64,000 nt of DNA, taken from Flavobacteriales bacterium. GTDB taxonomy: Bacteria > Bacteroidota > Bacteroidia > Flavobacteriales_F > PHOS-HE28. Every line of letters starts with the position of its first letter. Position 1 is the stretch's first letter. A program made the translations under genes and the position numbers. This document shows, piece after piece, positions 1 to 7,991 of the stretch. The DNA is taken from assembly GCA_019638115.1 (NCBI GenBank), contig JAHBUK010000001.1:824238-888237 (forward strand), in the 5' to 3' direction. A model generated the notes under the pieces. The model saw only the letters and a list, made by a program, of their open reading frames with translations. It made no database searches and was not told the DNA's origin.

Positions 1-502
1 CGGATCCGCACCGGACCTTACCAGCGAGAAGCTCTACCACACCCTGCGCGCCACCGTGCTCTACCTGCGTCCACGCCTACCGGGTCGTGTGAAGATCGAG
101 ATCGCACAGCCGGAGGACACCGAGCTGCAAGTACCGTTGAACCGCGCGCTCTTCAGCTGGGTGTTCGAGAACTTGATCCGCAACGCCATTGATGCCATGG
201 AGGGAGAAGGCGCGATCAACCTGGAGATCATACCTGAGGGCAACCAAGTGCACGTGGATGTGACCGACAACGGAAAGGGCATACCCGCCTCGCAACAGGC
301 GACCGTCTTCAGACCAGGCTTCACCACCAAAAAACGCGGCTGGGGCTTGGGACTGTCGCTCAGCAAACGGATCATCGAACAGTACCACGGCGGCAAGATC
401 TTCGTGAAGAAGAGCGCTCCCGGTAAAGGCACCACCTTCCGCATTACGCTGAACCAGGGAGTGTTGGGGACGGCGTTGGTGAGCGAGACCGAGAATTCCT
501 GA
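1..502 (+). CDS. Sensor histidine kinase, C-terminal part (5' end outside window)
   Basis: The reading frame is open from the window edge (first full codon at base 2) to the stop at 500-502, giving 166 visible residues. They form the ATP-binding (HATPase_c) half of a two-component histidine kinase: the N box ENLIRNAIDAM, the G1 box DNGKGIP, the F box FRPGFTTKKRG and the G2 box GWGLGLSLSKRI, then GKGTTFRI in the last strand. The phosphoacceptor His domain and any sensor or membrane segment lie upstream and cannot be seen. The protein would use ATP to autophosphorylate and pass phosphate to a response regulator. Which signal it senses cannot be told. The gene has normal high GC, unlike the next one. 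Confidence 0.9.
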   Translation, partial: GSAPDLTSEKLYHTLRATVLYLRPRLPGRVKIEIAQPEDTELQVPLNRALFSWVFENLIRNAIDAMEGEGAINLEIIPEGNQVHVDVTDNGKGIPASQQATVFRPGFTTKKRGWGLGLSLSKRIIEQYHGGKIFVKKSAPGKGTTFRITLNQGVLGTALVSETENS

Positions 503-576
503 AGCAATCAAGGTTGGGAAATCCTGAGGCTCACAAGAACAATGTTCAGGACACCGGTAGTTGGCAGCCAAAAAAT

Positions 577-1125
577 ATGAAGAGACACTTACCGCTCTTA
601 ATTACGGTCGCGTGCTTGGCTTCTTGTTCTTCCGAACCCAAGGCTGAAAGAATCGATGAAGTCCCACCTATCAATGCTGGCGTGATAGGAACTACAGACA
701 ACATTGCCGTTGAAGAATATGAACCTCTCGAAATACTTGGGATTGACAATCCACAAATTTTGCAGGACACATTTGTAATAGACCAGACTAGTGTAGTATT
801 CTTCATCTTGACCCAAGTTGAATACGACACACTAATGCACAAGTCAGGAAAAGATGCTCCTGACGTAAACGAAAGTCTTGCCGATTTCTCATATTACGCT
901 GATAAAACATGTAAAAATTTGAATAAGAGGGGAATGAGATCTGATTTCGTAGCTTATCAACAATTCATCATAATGACGAAAAAAGGTCCTCAATACTTCA
1001 ATCGTAAAAATCAAAACATGGACATGGGTGTGATAATATTCAACGGAACAAAAAATCCGGTAATTGAGTCCGGAGTATTCACCGATACAGACTACCAGAA
1101 AATGATCGATGAAAATTTGAAATGA
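577..1125 (+). CDS. Putative lipoprotein, AT-rich, unknown function
   Basis: A 182-residue protein that I do not recognise. I chose ATG 577 because it gives a compact lipoprotein signal (MKRHLPLLITVACLASC, lipobox LASC, acylated Cys at residue 17); the frame runs back to an ATG at 514 that would bury the signal. The mature part is hydrophilic and includes FVIDQTSVVFFILTQVEYDTL and a GVIIFNGTKNPVIESG stretch. Base composition is clearly AT-rich compared with the GC-rich genes on both sides, and the 220 bases after it up to hemW are AT-rich too. This suggests recent acquisition. It probably sits in the outer or inner membrane as a lipid-anchored protein. Confidence 0.7.
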   Translation: MKRHLPLLITVACLASCSSEPKAERIDEVPPINAGVIGTTDNIAVEEYEPLEILGIDNPQILQDTFVIDQTSVVFFILTQVEYDTLMHKSGKDAPDVNESLADFSYYADKTCKNLNKRGMRSDFVAYQQFIIMTKKGPQYFNRKNQNMDMGVIIFNGTKNPVIESGVFTDTDYQKMIDENLK

Positions 1126-1346
1126 TAACTGCCAACATAGCACACGGAAAGCGCGTGCCAAAAATAGATGAAGACTAAACAAGAGTTTAGTATTTTAGTG
1201 CCATCAAGGCGAATCCGAATCTATTCCGCCATTCCTGCTTTTATCAGTTTTGAACTGAAAATTGAACGTTATACCAGAGGACTTCATCCAAGGCGCCATT
1301 TGACAATCCCGAATACAATAAACAGGCGAGATTCCTATCCCACCCT

Positions 1347-2483
1347 ATGCCCGGCATCTACCTCCACATCCCCTTCTGCCGGAAAGCCTGCACCTACTGC
1401 GACTTCCACTTCAGCACCAGCACGCAGGGCAAGGCGCGTGTGTTGAACGCCATGGCCTTGGAGCTGGAGCAGCGCGCGACCGAGATGGAAGGGAGCGTTG
1501 GCACCATCTACTTCGGCGGTGGAACACCGAGCTTGTTGGAGGCGAGCGAGATCGCCCGTTTCATGCAGGACATCCGTGGTCGGTGCAGCGTGGCACCCGA
1601 TGCCGAGGTGACCTTGGAGGCCAATCCGGACGACATCACTGAGGAGCGCCTGGCGGCTTGGAAGGAACTTGGCATCACCCGCCTGAGCCTCGGCACCCAA
1701 AGCTTCCGCGAGGAACGCCTGCGTTTCATGGGCCGCGCGCATACGGCGGAGCAAGCCCTGCGCAGCATCGCGCTCATCGCCAAGGCAGGCTTCGCATCGT
1801 GGACCATCGACCTGATCTATGGCCTGCCGCAGATGAGCCTGGCCGAATGGGACGAACAGCTCACCATCGCCCTGGAGCACGGCATGCCGCACCTTAGCGC
1901 CTACTGCCTTACCGTGGAAGCGAAGACCGCGCTGGCCCACCAGGTGGCCAAGGGTGCTGTACACATGCCCGAAGATGCCGACCAGAGCGCACAACTGGAC
2001 CGCCTGATGTCGCGCATGGAAGCCGCCGGGCTGGTGCACTACGAGATCAGCAACTTCGGGCTGCCCGGCCATTTCTCGCGGCACAACAGCAGCTACTGGG
2101 ATGGCGTGCACTACCTGGGCATCGGCCCATCGGCACACAGCTACAACGGCGCCACACGACGCTGGAACGTGGCCAACAACATCCGCTACGCCAAGGCCTT
2201 GGAAGCGGGCGAACCCTACTGGGAAAGCGAGACCCTGAACGCGGCCCAGCGCACCAACGAATTGCTGCTCACCGGCCTGCGCACCCTTGCTGGCGTGGCC
2301 CTGTACAAGCTGGAACTCGACGCGCTGGCCATCAATCGACCGAGCTTTGAGCAGTACCTGGCCCAAGGACTGCTGCTGGTGCAGGATGGACGCTTAGTTT
2401 TGACCAAGGCCGGAAGGCATTTCGCCGATCGCATTGCCTCGGACCTGTTCGTAAGCGCCGATGATCGCCCGGATCGAGCATAA
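1347..2483 (+). CDS. hemW: Heme chaperone HemW (radical SAM, HemN-like)
   Basis: 378 residues. The N-terminus IYLHIPFCRKACTYCDFHF carries the radical-SAM cysteine motif CxxxCxxC (C11, C15, C18), followed by YFGGGTPSLL, EANPDD and RLSLGTQSF, the standard core of the HemN/HemW family. The length and the lack of the longer HemN N-terminal extension favour HemW, which binds heme and S-adenosylmethionine and is thought to deliver heme to respiratory enzymes, over oxygen-independent coproporphyrinogen dehydrogenase. Its last 23 bases overlap the next gene, so the two are probably co-transcribed and translationally coupled. Upstream is the AT-rich 1126-1346 spacer, with no clear TAnnTTTG box. Confidence 0.92.
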   Translation: MPGIYLHIPFCRKACTYCDFHFSTSTQGKARVLNAMALELEQRATEMEGSVGTIYFGGGTPSLLEASEIARFMQDIRGRCSVAPDAEVTLEANPDDITEERLAAWKELGITRLSLGTQSFREERLRFMGRAHTAEQALRSIALIAKAGFASWTIDLIYGLPQMSLAEWDEQLTIALEHGMPHLSAYCLTVEAKTALAHQVAKGAVHMPEDADQSAQLDRLMSRMEAAGLVHYEISNFGLPGHFSRHNSSYWDGVHYLGIGPSAHSYNGATRRWNVANNIRYAKALEAGEPYWESETLNAAQRTNELLLTGLRTLAGVALYKLELDALAINRPSFEQYLAQGLLLVQDGRLVLTKAGRHFADRIASDLFVSADDRPDRA

Positions 2484-3225
2484 AGGACGCCACTTCAGCG
2501 TGGACCTGTCGAAACCCATCGACCTCTCCCTGCCTGTGCAGGATGGCGATGAGCAGGTGCGGGCCTGGTGGGTGGACCCCGTGACCATGGAGCCCGTGCG
2601 CAACGGCGATGTGAGCTATGCGGTGAAGGATGGTGCACCGGTGAACTTCCGCAACATCCGCTTCAACCCCCACGGGCACGGCACGCACACCGAAAGCGTG
2701 GGCCACATAGCGCCGGAGATCCATCCGGTGGGCAGGCTCCTGAAGCGCTACTTCTACACCGCCCAACTGGTGAGCCTGCTCCCCGAGACACGCCGTGCAC
2801 CCGATGCCAAGGAGGACCACGTGATCACCCTGGAGCAATTGCGCAACGTGGTGGGCGAGCGCCCGCCGGAGGCCCTGGTGCTGCGTACCCTGCCACACCG
2901 CACGCACGACGAGCGGCGCGATTGGAGCGGCACCAACCCCTGCTACCTGCAAAGCACCGCCTGCGCGTGGCTCCGCAGCATCGGCGTGAAACACCTGTTG
3001 CTCGATCTCCCCAGCGTGGACCGCGAGGAGGACGGCGGCGTACTGGCGGCACACCATGCCTTCTGGGACCACCCCAACACGCTGGACCTGGACCGTACCA
3101 TCACCGAACTGCTGCACGTGCCCCGCTCGGTTCATGATGGCGAGTATCTGCTGGAACTGCAGGTGGCCAACTTCGGCAACGATGCCGCACCCAGCCGGCC
3201 TGTGCTCTACGCCCTACTACCATGA
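2461..3225 (+). CDS. Cyclase family protein (kynurenine formamidase-like hydrolase)
   Basis: 254 residues of the metal-dependent cyclase/formamidase family. The signature HGHGTHTE lies at residues 71-78; H71, H73 and H76 are the expected metal ligands. A second block, LRTLPHRTHDERRDWSGTNP, and CAWLRSIGVKHLLLDLPSVDREEDGG near residues 160-190 match the part of the fold that closes the active site. Members hydrolyse N-formyl or cyclic amide bonds (for example N-formylkynurenine), but no other tryptophan-catabolism gene is nearby, so the substrate is open. It starts inside hemW and its stop overlaps the next start (ATGA, 3222-3225). Confidence 0.85.
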   Translation: MIARIEHKGRHFSVDLSKPIDLSLPVQDGDEQVRAWWVDPVTMEPVRNGDVSYAVKDGAPVNFRNIRFNPHGHGTHTESVGHIAPEIHPVGRLLKRYFYTAQLVSLLPETRRAPDAKEDHVITLEQLRNVVGERPPEALVLRTLPHRTHDERRDWSGTNPCYLQSTACAWLRSIGVKHLLLDLPSVDREEDGGVLAAHHAFWDHPNTLDLDRTITELLHVPRSVHDGEYLLELQVANFGNDAAPSRPVLYALLP

Positions 3226-3569
3226 ACCTGGACGAGTTCCGCGACCATTGCCTGCATCTGCCCGGCTTCAGCGAGGACCTTCCTTTCGGTCCTGAAGTGC
3301 TGGCGTTCAGGGTGGGCGGCAAGATCTTCGCTTTGATGGACGTGGACCTCTTCGAGAGCGTGAACCTGAAGTGCGATCCGGAGCGCGCCATCGAACTGCG
3401 CGAACAGTACGCAGGCATCACGCCAGGCTACCACATGAACAAGCAGCACTGGAACACCGTGCGCACCGATGGCAGCGTGCCGCACAAGCTGTTCCTCGAA
3501 CTGGCCGACCACAGCCATGCGCTGGTGCTGGCCTCCCTGCCGAAAAAAGTGCGGGAAAGCCTGCAATAA
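3222..3569 (+). CDS. MmcQ/YjbR family protein
   Basis: 115 residues, the usual length for the MmcQ/YjbR family. Visible landmarks are LPGFSEDLPFGPEVLAFRVG, KIFALMDV, NLKCDPERAIELREQY and GYHMNKQHWNTV, the last being the most conserved block. The family has a double-wing, CyaY-like fold and is often annotated as DNA-binding, but no biochemical role is well established. It overlaps the cyclase gene by four bases (ATGA) and so closes a hemW-cyclase-mmcQ run. Confidence 0.88.
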   Translation: MNLDEFRDHCLHLPGFSEDLPFGPEVLAFRVGGKIFALMDVDLFESVNLKCDPERAIELREQYAGITPGYHMNKQHWNTVRTDGSVPHKLFLELADHSHALVLASLPKKVRESLQ

Positions 3570-3602
3570 CGCTGCGGCCATCCGGCGCGTTGAGTGTGCA
3601 GG

Positions 3603-3610
3603 TAGCTTTG
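3603..3610 (+). promoter_or_regulatory. Putative -7 box (TAGCTTTG) for DUF502 gene
   Basis: TAGCTTTG matches the Bacteroidota -7 consensus TAnnTTTG and ends 16 bases before the ATG at 3627. No convincing -33 TTTG was found at the right distance. Confidence 0.45.
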
Positions 3611-3626
3611 CACCAGCTTCTCCACC

Positions 3627-4211
3627 ATGAGCATCACCACACGCCGTTTGGGCAGGATCCTGCTGAGCTATTTCCTCCGTGGATTGCTCGTGCTCGTGCC
3701 CATCACCATTACCGTGTGGGCCATCTGGAGCGTATTCGTCTTCCTGGACACCATCATCGAAACGAAGATCCCCGGGGCCGGCATCCTGCTGTTGCTGGGC
3801 ATCATCACGGTGGCGGGTTGGCTGGCCAGCACCCTGCTCTTCAAACCACTGGCGGAACTGGCCGACGAGACCCTGCAGCGCGTGCCCTTCCTCAAGACCC
3901 TCTACGGCACCCTGAAGGACCTGGTGGAAGCGGTGGTGGGCAACAAGAAGAAGTTCGATCGGCCTGTGCTGGTGCGCCTTGGCGCAGGCATGGATGCGCA
4001 ACGTGTGGGCTTCATCACCCAGGACGACCTCTCGCACTTGGGGCTGGGAACCGACCAGGTGGCCGTGTACCTGCCGCACGCCTTCGCGTGGAGCGGCAAC
4101 CTGATGATCGTGCCGCGGATCAACGTCACCCCCCTCGATGCGCGCGCTGCCGATGTGATGAAGTTCGTGCTGAGCGGTGGGGTCTCACGCGTGGACGAAG
4201 AGGCCGCCTGA
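3627..4211 (+). CDS. DUF502 family inner-membrane protein
   Basis: 194 residues, typical for DUF502. Two membrane segments are visible: residues about 14-36 (FLRGLLVLVPITITVWAIWSV, with the family's hallmark LVPITITVW) and about 50-70 (GAGILLLLGIITVAGWLAS). Then comes PLAELADETLQRVPFLKTLYGTLKDLVEAV, matching the conserved RIPLVRSIYxxxKQ region, and a soluble C-terminal part. The biochemical role is unknown; plant homologues (COV/LCV) affect membrane trafficking. The gene is preceded by a TAnnTTTG box and lies 31 bases before the DMT transporter gene. Confidence 0.9.
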   Translation: MSITTRRLGRILLSYFLRGLLVLVPITITVWAIWSVFVFLDTIIETKIPGAGILLLLGIITVAGWLASTLLFKPLAELADETLQRVPFLKTLYGTLKDLVEAVVGNKKKFDRPVLVRLGAGMDAQRVGFITQDDLSHLGLGTDQVAVYLPHAFAWSGNLMIVPRINVTPLDARAADVMKFVLSGGVSRVDEEAA

Positions 4212-4242
4212 GCCGAGCAGAACCGTCCGAACGAGCGCCGCC

Positions 4243-5154
4243 ATGCAGTCGCACGCACGCCGCAACGCCTTAGTGCTCCTGCACATCACCGTGCTCATCT
4301 GGGGCCTCACGGGCATCCTTGGCCGGCTCATCGACCAACCCGCGGACCAGCTCGTTTACACCCGCACCATCATCGGCATGGCCGGTCTGGTGGTGGCCAG
4401 TTGGTGGATGGGCTTCCCCATCGTTCCGAACCGGCGCGACATCATGCACCAGCTGTTCACCGGAGTGGTCATCGCCGGGCACTGGTGGACCTTCTACCAC
4501 GCCATCAAGATCAGCACGGTATCCGTGGCCGTGGCCTGCCTGGCATCCAGCACCATCTTCACCGCCCTTTTGGAGCCGATCTGGACCAAGCGCCGGATCC
4601 AAGCCTACGAGCTGCTGCTGGGCGTGGTGGTGCTGGTGGCCCTGCTGCTCATCTTCGGCCTGGAGACCCACTACCGCATGGGCATCGTGGTGGCCACCAC
4701 CTCGGCCCTGCTCTCCGCGTGGTTCACGGTAGTGAACGGGCAATTGATCAAACGCGACCATGCGGGGCGGATCGGGCTTTACGAACTGCTGGGGGCCGCG
4801 CTGGTGGTGGGCATCTGGCTTGCCGTGGATGGCAAACTACCTCCTCCCCTCTGGGATCTGCCCACGGACCAGGTGCTGTGGCATCTGTTGCTCGGCCTCC
4901 TGTGCACCTCCTTCGCCTTCGTTGCCGGCATTGCGGTCATGCGCCAATTGAGCGCGTTCACGGTAAGCCTCACGGTGAACCTGGAGCCGGTGTACAGCAT
5001 CATCCTGGCCTTGATCATCTGGGGGGAGGCTGAACAACTGCACGTGGGCAGCTACCTCGGTTTTGCGTTGATCCTGGTGAGCCTGTTCGTGAATGGGATG
5101 CTGGCAAGGCGGAAGTCGGCGATCATCGGAGAACAAAGCTTGGAGAGCAATTAG
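4243..5154 (+). CDS. DMT superfamily transporter (EamA domains)
   Basis: 303 residues from ATG 4243. The frame opens earlier, but the upstream part is charged and overlaps DUF502, whereas MQSHARRNALVLLHITVLIWGLTGILG is a typical EamA start. About ten hydrophobic segments make two EamA halves: residues about 9-140 with VYTRTIIG and VSVAVACLASSTIFTALLEP, and about 150-290 with SFAFVAGIAVMRQLSAFTVSLTVNLEPVYSIILALIIWGE. That last stretch is the most conserved part of the family. It would act as an inner-membrane exporter or importer of a small metabolite. The substrate cannot be predicted from sequence. Confidence 0.88.
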   Translation: MQSHARRNALVLLHITVLIWGLTGILGRLIDQPADQLVYTRTIIGMAGLVVASWWMGFPIVPNRRDIMHQLFTGVVIAGHWWTFYHAIKISTVSVAVACLASSTIFTALLEPIWTKRRIQAYELLLGVVVLVALLLIFGLETHYRMGIVVATTSALLSAWFTVVNGQLIKRDHAGRIGLYELLGAALVVGIWLAVDGKLPPPLWDLPTDQVLWHLLLGLLCTSFAFVAGIAVMRQLSAFTVSLTVNLEPVYSIILALIIWGEAEQLHVGSYLGFALILVSLFVNGMLARRKSAIIGEQSLESN

Positions 5155-5207
5155 TTGTCAGTCGTTAGTGGCGAGTACCACGGGGCGCCACTAACGACTA
5201 ACGACTA
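5152..5207. repeat. Long imperfect hairpin (22-bp arms)
   Basis: Arms 5152-5173 and 5186-5207 are reverse complements at 20 of 22 positions. The inner 13 bp (GTCGTTAGTGGCG and its complement) are perfect and the loop has 12 bases. The left arm contains the TAG stop of the transporter gene. No T run follows, so it may be a REP-like repeat as much as a terminator. Confidence 0.7.
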
Positions 5208-5245
5208 TTGACTGGCTACCGCACTCGAAACCGGACCTTTGTACC

Positions 5246-5869
5246 ATGCGCAAGGTGATCAACCTCATACTCCTCGTGGCCGCTTGCCTGTTGGTCTTCT
5301 TCATCACCAAGAGCCTCTATGCACCGGCAACGTCCACCGAACAGATCTCCAGCACCGTGCTATTGGAACGCGTGCGTCCGGTGTTGAAGCTGGTAACGGT
5401 GGAAGGCGACTTCAACGAACTGTTCACCTACCGGAGCAGCGATGCCACCTTCGAGTGGATGCAGCGCTTCAGCCCCTTCCAGAAGAAGGCGATCCTGCGT
5501 GTGAAAGGGCGGGCCAGCGTAGGCTACGACCTCGAAGGGCTGGACCTGAGCATCGATGAGGACAGCCGTACGATTACCCTGCTCGGCATGGACAAGCCCA
5601 AGCTGCTTTCCTTGGAACACGACGTGGACTATTACGACATCGAGGCCGGCGCCTTCGCCTCCTTCTCCGCTGCGGACCACACCCGGATCAATGCCCAGGC
5701 CAAGGAATTGATCCGCGGCAAAGTGCCCGGCAGTGGCCTCTTTGAAGCCGCCGAAGCCCAGCGCAATGAGATGCTGATGGTGCTGCGTGCGGTGTTGGAG
5801 AACTCGGGGTGGCGCTTTGAGGAGAAGCTGGACCGGACAGGGCCCCTGCCCAGGCCATTGGATCGATAG
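5246..5869 (+). CDS. DUF4230 domain-containing protein
   Basis: 207 residues with one N-terminal membrane segment (residues about 5-23, INLILLVAACLLVFFITK), so the bulk faces the periplasm. The body fits DUF4230: VRPVLKLVTVEGDFNELFTY, then FSPFQKKAILRVKGRASVGYDL, SIDEDSRTITL and a C-terminal helical part with AQAKELIRGKVPGSGLFEAAEAQ. The family is common in Bacteroidota and Firmicutes and has no known activity. It stands alone between the 5152-5207 hairpin and ispG. A GACCTTTG box, one base off TAnnTTTG, lies just before the ATG. Confidence 0.85.
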   Translation: MRKVINLILLVAACLLVFFITKSLYAPATSTEQISSTVLLERVRPVLKLVTVEGDFNELFTYRSSDATFEWMQRFSPFQKKAILRVKGRASVGYDLEGLDLSIDEDSRTITLLGMDKPKLLSLEHDVDYYDIEAGAFASFSAADHTRINAQAKELIRGKVPGSGLFEAAEAQRNEMLMVLRAVLENSGWRFEEKLDRTGPLPRPLDR

Positions 5870-5916
5870 GACCTCAGCGCACTCCGAACAGCACTGCGCT
5901 CCCGCTTGTTCCCCGA

Positions 5917-5924
5917 TATCTTCG
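5917..5924 (+). promoter_or_regulatory. Putative -7 box (TATCTTCG) for ispG
   Basis: TATCTTCG fits TAnnTTYG as seen repeatedly in this window and lies 43 bases before the ispG ATG. It is followed by a GC-rich stretch able to fold (GCCCGCC pairing with GGTCGGGC). Confidence 0.35.
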
Positions 5925-5967
5925 TTGCCTGCCCGCCGTTGGTCGGGCGCCTTCGCACCACCGGCCC

Positions 5968-7959
5968 ATGCCCACCACCCTCATCGCTCCCTGGCAGTAC
6001 TGCCCCAGCCTTACCCGCTACGAACGCTGGAAGACCCGCGCCGTGCGCATCGGCGAGATCGGCATCGGCGGCGACAACCCCATCCGGGTGCAGAGCATGA
6101 CCACCACGGATACCATGGACACCGCTGGCACCGTGGCCCAGAGCATCCGCATGATCGAGGCGGGTTGCGAGCTGGTGCGCATCACCGCCCCCAGCAAGAA
6201 GGACGCGGAGAACCTCGCGGAGATCAAGAAGCAGATCCGCGCGGCGGGCTTCAGCGCCCCGCTGGTGGCCGACATCCACTTCACGCCCAACGCCGCCGAG
6301 GTGGCCGCCCGCATCGTGGAGAAGGTGCGCGTGAACCCCGGCAACTACGCCGACAAGAAGAAGTTCGACGTGCGCGAGTACACCGATGCGGAGTACGCCG
6401 CCGAACTGGAGCGCATCCGCGAACGCTTCACCCCGCTGGTGCGCATCTGCAAGGAGCACGGCACGGCGATGCGCATCGGCACCAACCACGGCAGCCTTAG
6501 CGACCGCATCCTGAACCGCTACGGTGATACGCCCGAGGGCATGGTGGAGAGCGCCTTCGAGTTCCTGCGCATCTGCCGCGACGAGAATTACCACGAGATC
6601 GTGCTGAGCATGAAGGCCAGCAACGTGCAGGTGATGGTGCAGGCCTACCGCCTGCTGGTGCACCGCATGATGAGCGAGGGCTGGGACTACCCGCTGCACC
6701 TGGGCGTGACCGAGGCCGGCGACGGCGAGGACGGTCGCGTGAAAAGCGCGGCGGGCATCGGTGCGCTCTTGGAGGACGGCATCGGCGACACCGTGCGCGT
6801 AAGCCTCACCGAGGACCCCGAGTTCGAGATCCCCGTGGCGCGTGCGCTGGTGGACCGATACAACGACCGCAAAGGGCACGCACCGATACCATCGGTGAGC
6901 GGCTCCCCTCTCCCGGGGAGAGGGGTTGGGGGTGAGGAGTTTTCCCCCTTCTCCTATTCCCGCCGCCACAGCCGCGAAGTGCTCAACATCGGTGCACGTC
7001 ATGTGCCTGTGGTGATGGCCGACCTGAGCAAGCGCAAGGAGATCACACCCGCCACACTCTTCGCCTGGGGCTATCGCTACAGCGTACCCTTGGACAAGTG
7101 GAACATCACCGACCAGGCCTGCGACTATGCCTTCATCGGCAAGAACACCATCGACTTCGAGATCCCCGGAACGCTGGGGATCATCCAAGAGCACGCCACC
7201 TGGCTCGGCAACACGAAGAAGGATCGGCATTACCCGTTCCTGAACAAGGAGGAATACCTCGGCGGCGCCGAACGACACCCAGAGTTCAACCTGGTCTACG
7301 CTACACTGCCTTCCCTGAGCGGAGTCGAAGGGATGGCCTTCATCGCTGCATTGAAAGCCGATCCCACGGCCGTGCTGCTCATCGACACGCACAACGCGCA
7401 CGGCATGGCCGAACAGCGACGACTGTTCTTCGAACTGATCGCGCAGGAATGCCCTGTTCCGGTGATCATCGGCCGGTCCTATGGCGCGATCACGAACGAT
7501 ACGCTGGTCCTGCACAGCAGCACGGACATGGGGCCGCTGCTGATTGACGGTCTGGGAGATGGCGTCTTCATTGCTGACGAACAGGGTGGCCGCGAGGACT
7601 TGGTGTGCCGCACCGACTTCGGCATCCTGCAGGCCACGCGCACGCGCACCAGCAAGACCGAGTACATCAGCTGCCCTAGCTGCGGCCGCACGCTCTTCGA
7701 CCTGCAGGAGACCACGGCCAAGATCCGCGCGCGGACCAGCCACCTGAAGGGTGTCAAGATCGGCATCATGGGCTGCATCGTGAACGGCCCGGGCGAGATG
7801 GCCGATGCCGACTTCGGCTACGTGGGCACCGGCCCGGGTGTGATCACCCTGTACCGCGAGAAGGAAGTGGTGAAGCGCAATGTGCCCAGCGAACACGCGG
7901 TAGACGAGCTTATCGGGTTGATCAAGGAGCACGGGATGTGGGTGGATGTGGAGGGTTAG
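5968..7959 (+). CDS. ispG: 4-hydroxy-3-methylbut-2-enyl diphosphate synthase IspG, long form
   Basis: 663 residues, the long Bacteroidota/plant-type IspG with a large central insert domain. The enzyme converts 2-C-methylerythritol 2,4-cyclodiphosphate to HMBPP in the MEP isoprenoid pathway. Landmarks are IGGDNPIRVQSMTTTDTMDT (TIM barrel start), LVADIHF, RVNPGNYAD, GTNHGSLSDR, GVTEAGDG and the C-terminal 4Fe-4S part CPSCGRTLFDL with GIMGCIVNGPGEM. Two repeat-derived stretches are embedded in frame: SPLPGRGVGGEE near residues 313-324 from a 32-bp palindromic repeat, and LPSLSGVEG near residues 448-456 from a 20-bp repeat. Both fall in variable parts, so the enzyme is probably active. The 3' end (about 7918-7951) recurs three times downstream behind inserted cassettes. 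Confidence 0.96.
   Translation: MPTTLIAPWQYCPSLTRYERWKTRAVRIGEIGIGGDNPIRVQSMTTTDTMDTAGTVAQSIRMIEAGCELVRITAPSKKDAENLAEIKKQIRAAGFSAPLVADIHFTPNAAEVAARIVEKVRVNPGNYADKKKFDVREYTDAEYAAELERIRERFTPLVRICKEHGTAMRIGTNHGSLSDRILNRYGDTPEGMVESAFEFLRICRDENYHEIVLSMKASNVQVMVQAYRLLVHRMMSEGWDYPLHLGVTEAGDGEDGRVKSAAGIGALLEDGIGDTVRVSLTEDPEFEIPVARALVDRYNDRKGHAPIPSVSGSPLPGRGVGGEEFSPFSYSRRHSREVLNIGARHVPVVMADLSKRKEITPATLFAWGYRYSVPLDKWNITDQACDYAFIGKNTIDFEIPGTLGIIQEHATWLGNTKKDRHYPFLNKEEYLGGAERHPEFNLVYATLPSLSGVEGMAFIAALKADPTAVLLIDTHNAHGMAEQRRLFFELIAQECPVPVIIGRSYGAITNDTLVLHSSTDMGPLLIDGLGDGVFIADEQGGREDLVCRTDFGILQATRTRTSKTEYISCPSCGRTLFDLQETTAKIRARTSHLKGVKIGIMGCIVNGPGEMADADFGYVGTGPGVITLYREKEVVKRNVPSEHAVDELIGLIKEHGMWVDVEG
6905..6936 (+). 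repeat. Palindromic repeat R4 inside ispG (cargo-free copy)
   Basis: A 32-bp unit with a CCCCTCTCCC...GAGAGGGG palindrome followed by a GGGGGTGAG end. It is 31/32 identical to the right inverted repeat of the leuS insertion (25790-25821, read on the minus strand) and is read in the same frame, giving the peptide SPLPGRGVGGE in both proteins. Confidence 0.9.
7313..7332 (+). repeat. 20-bp palindromic repeat inside ispG
   Basis: CCCTGAGCGGAGTCGAAGGG, the exact reverse complement of the copy inside ispD (31747-31766). It is read in frame as part of LPSLSGVEG. Confidence 0.85.
7918..7951 (+). repeat. Direct repeat copy A: functional 3' end of ispG
   Basis: A 34-bp segment coding LIKEHGMWVDV near the IspG C-terminus. 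It is identical over all 34 bases to copy D (10283-10316) and partly shared with copies B and C. Confidence 0.95.
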
Positions 7960-7978
7960 CAAGCACACCCCTACGGAG

Positions 7979-7986
7979 TATCTTTG
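7979..7986 (+). promoter_or_regulatory. Putative -7 box (TATCTTTG) for toxin-antitoxin pair
   Basis: TATCTTTG matches TAnnTTTG exactly and ends five bases before ATG 7992, giving an almost leaderless transcript that starts after the ispG stop. Confidence 0.5.
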
Positions 7987-7991
7987 ACATC

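Noticed and set aside
1138..1158. Hairpin GCACACG...CGCGTGC as terminator of the AT-rich lipoprotein gene
   Set aside because: Only a 7-bp stem with a mismatch and no T run; too weak to annotate.
5632..7968. Long open frame on the minus strand opposite ispG (778 residues)
   Set aside because: Composition (His, Ala, Gly, Arg rich, no domain) is that of a GC-driven shadow of ispG, whose protein is unmistakable.
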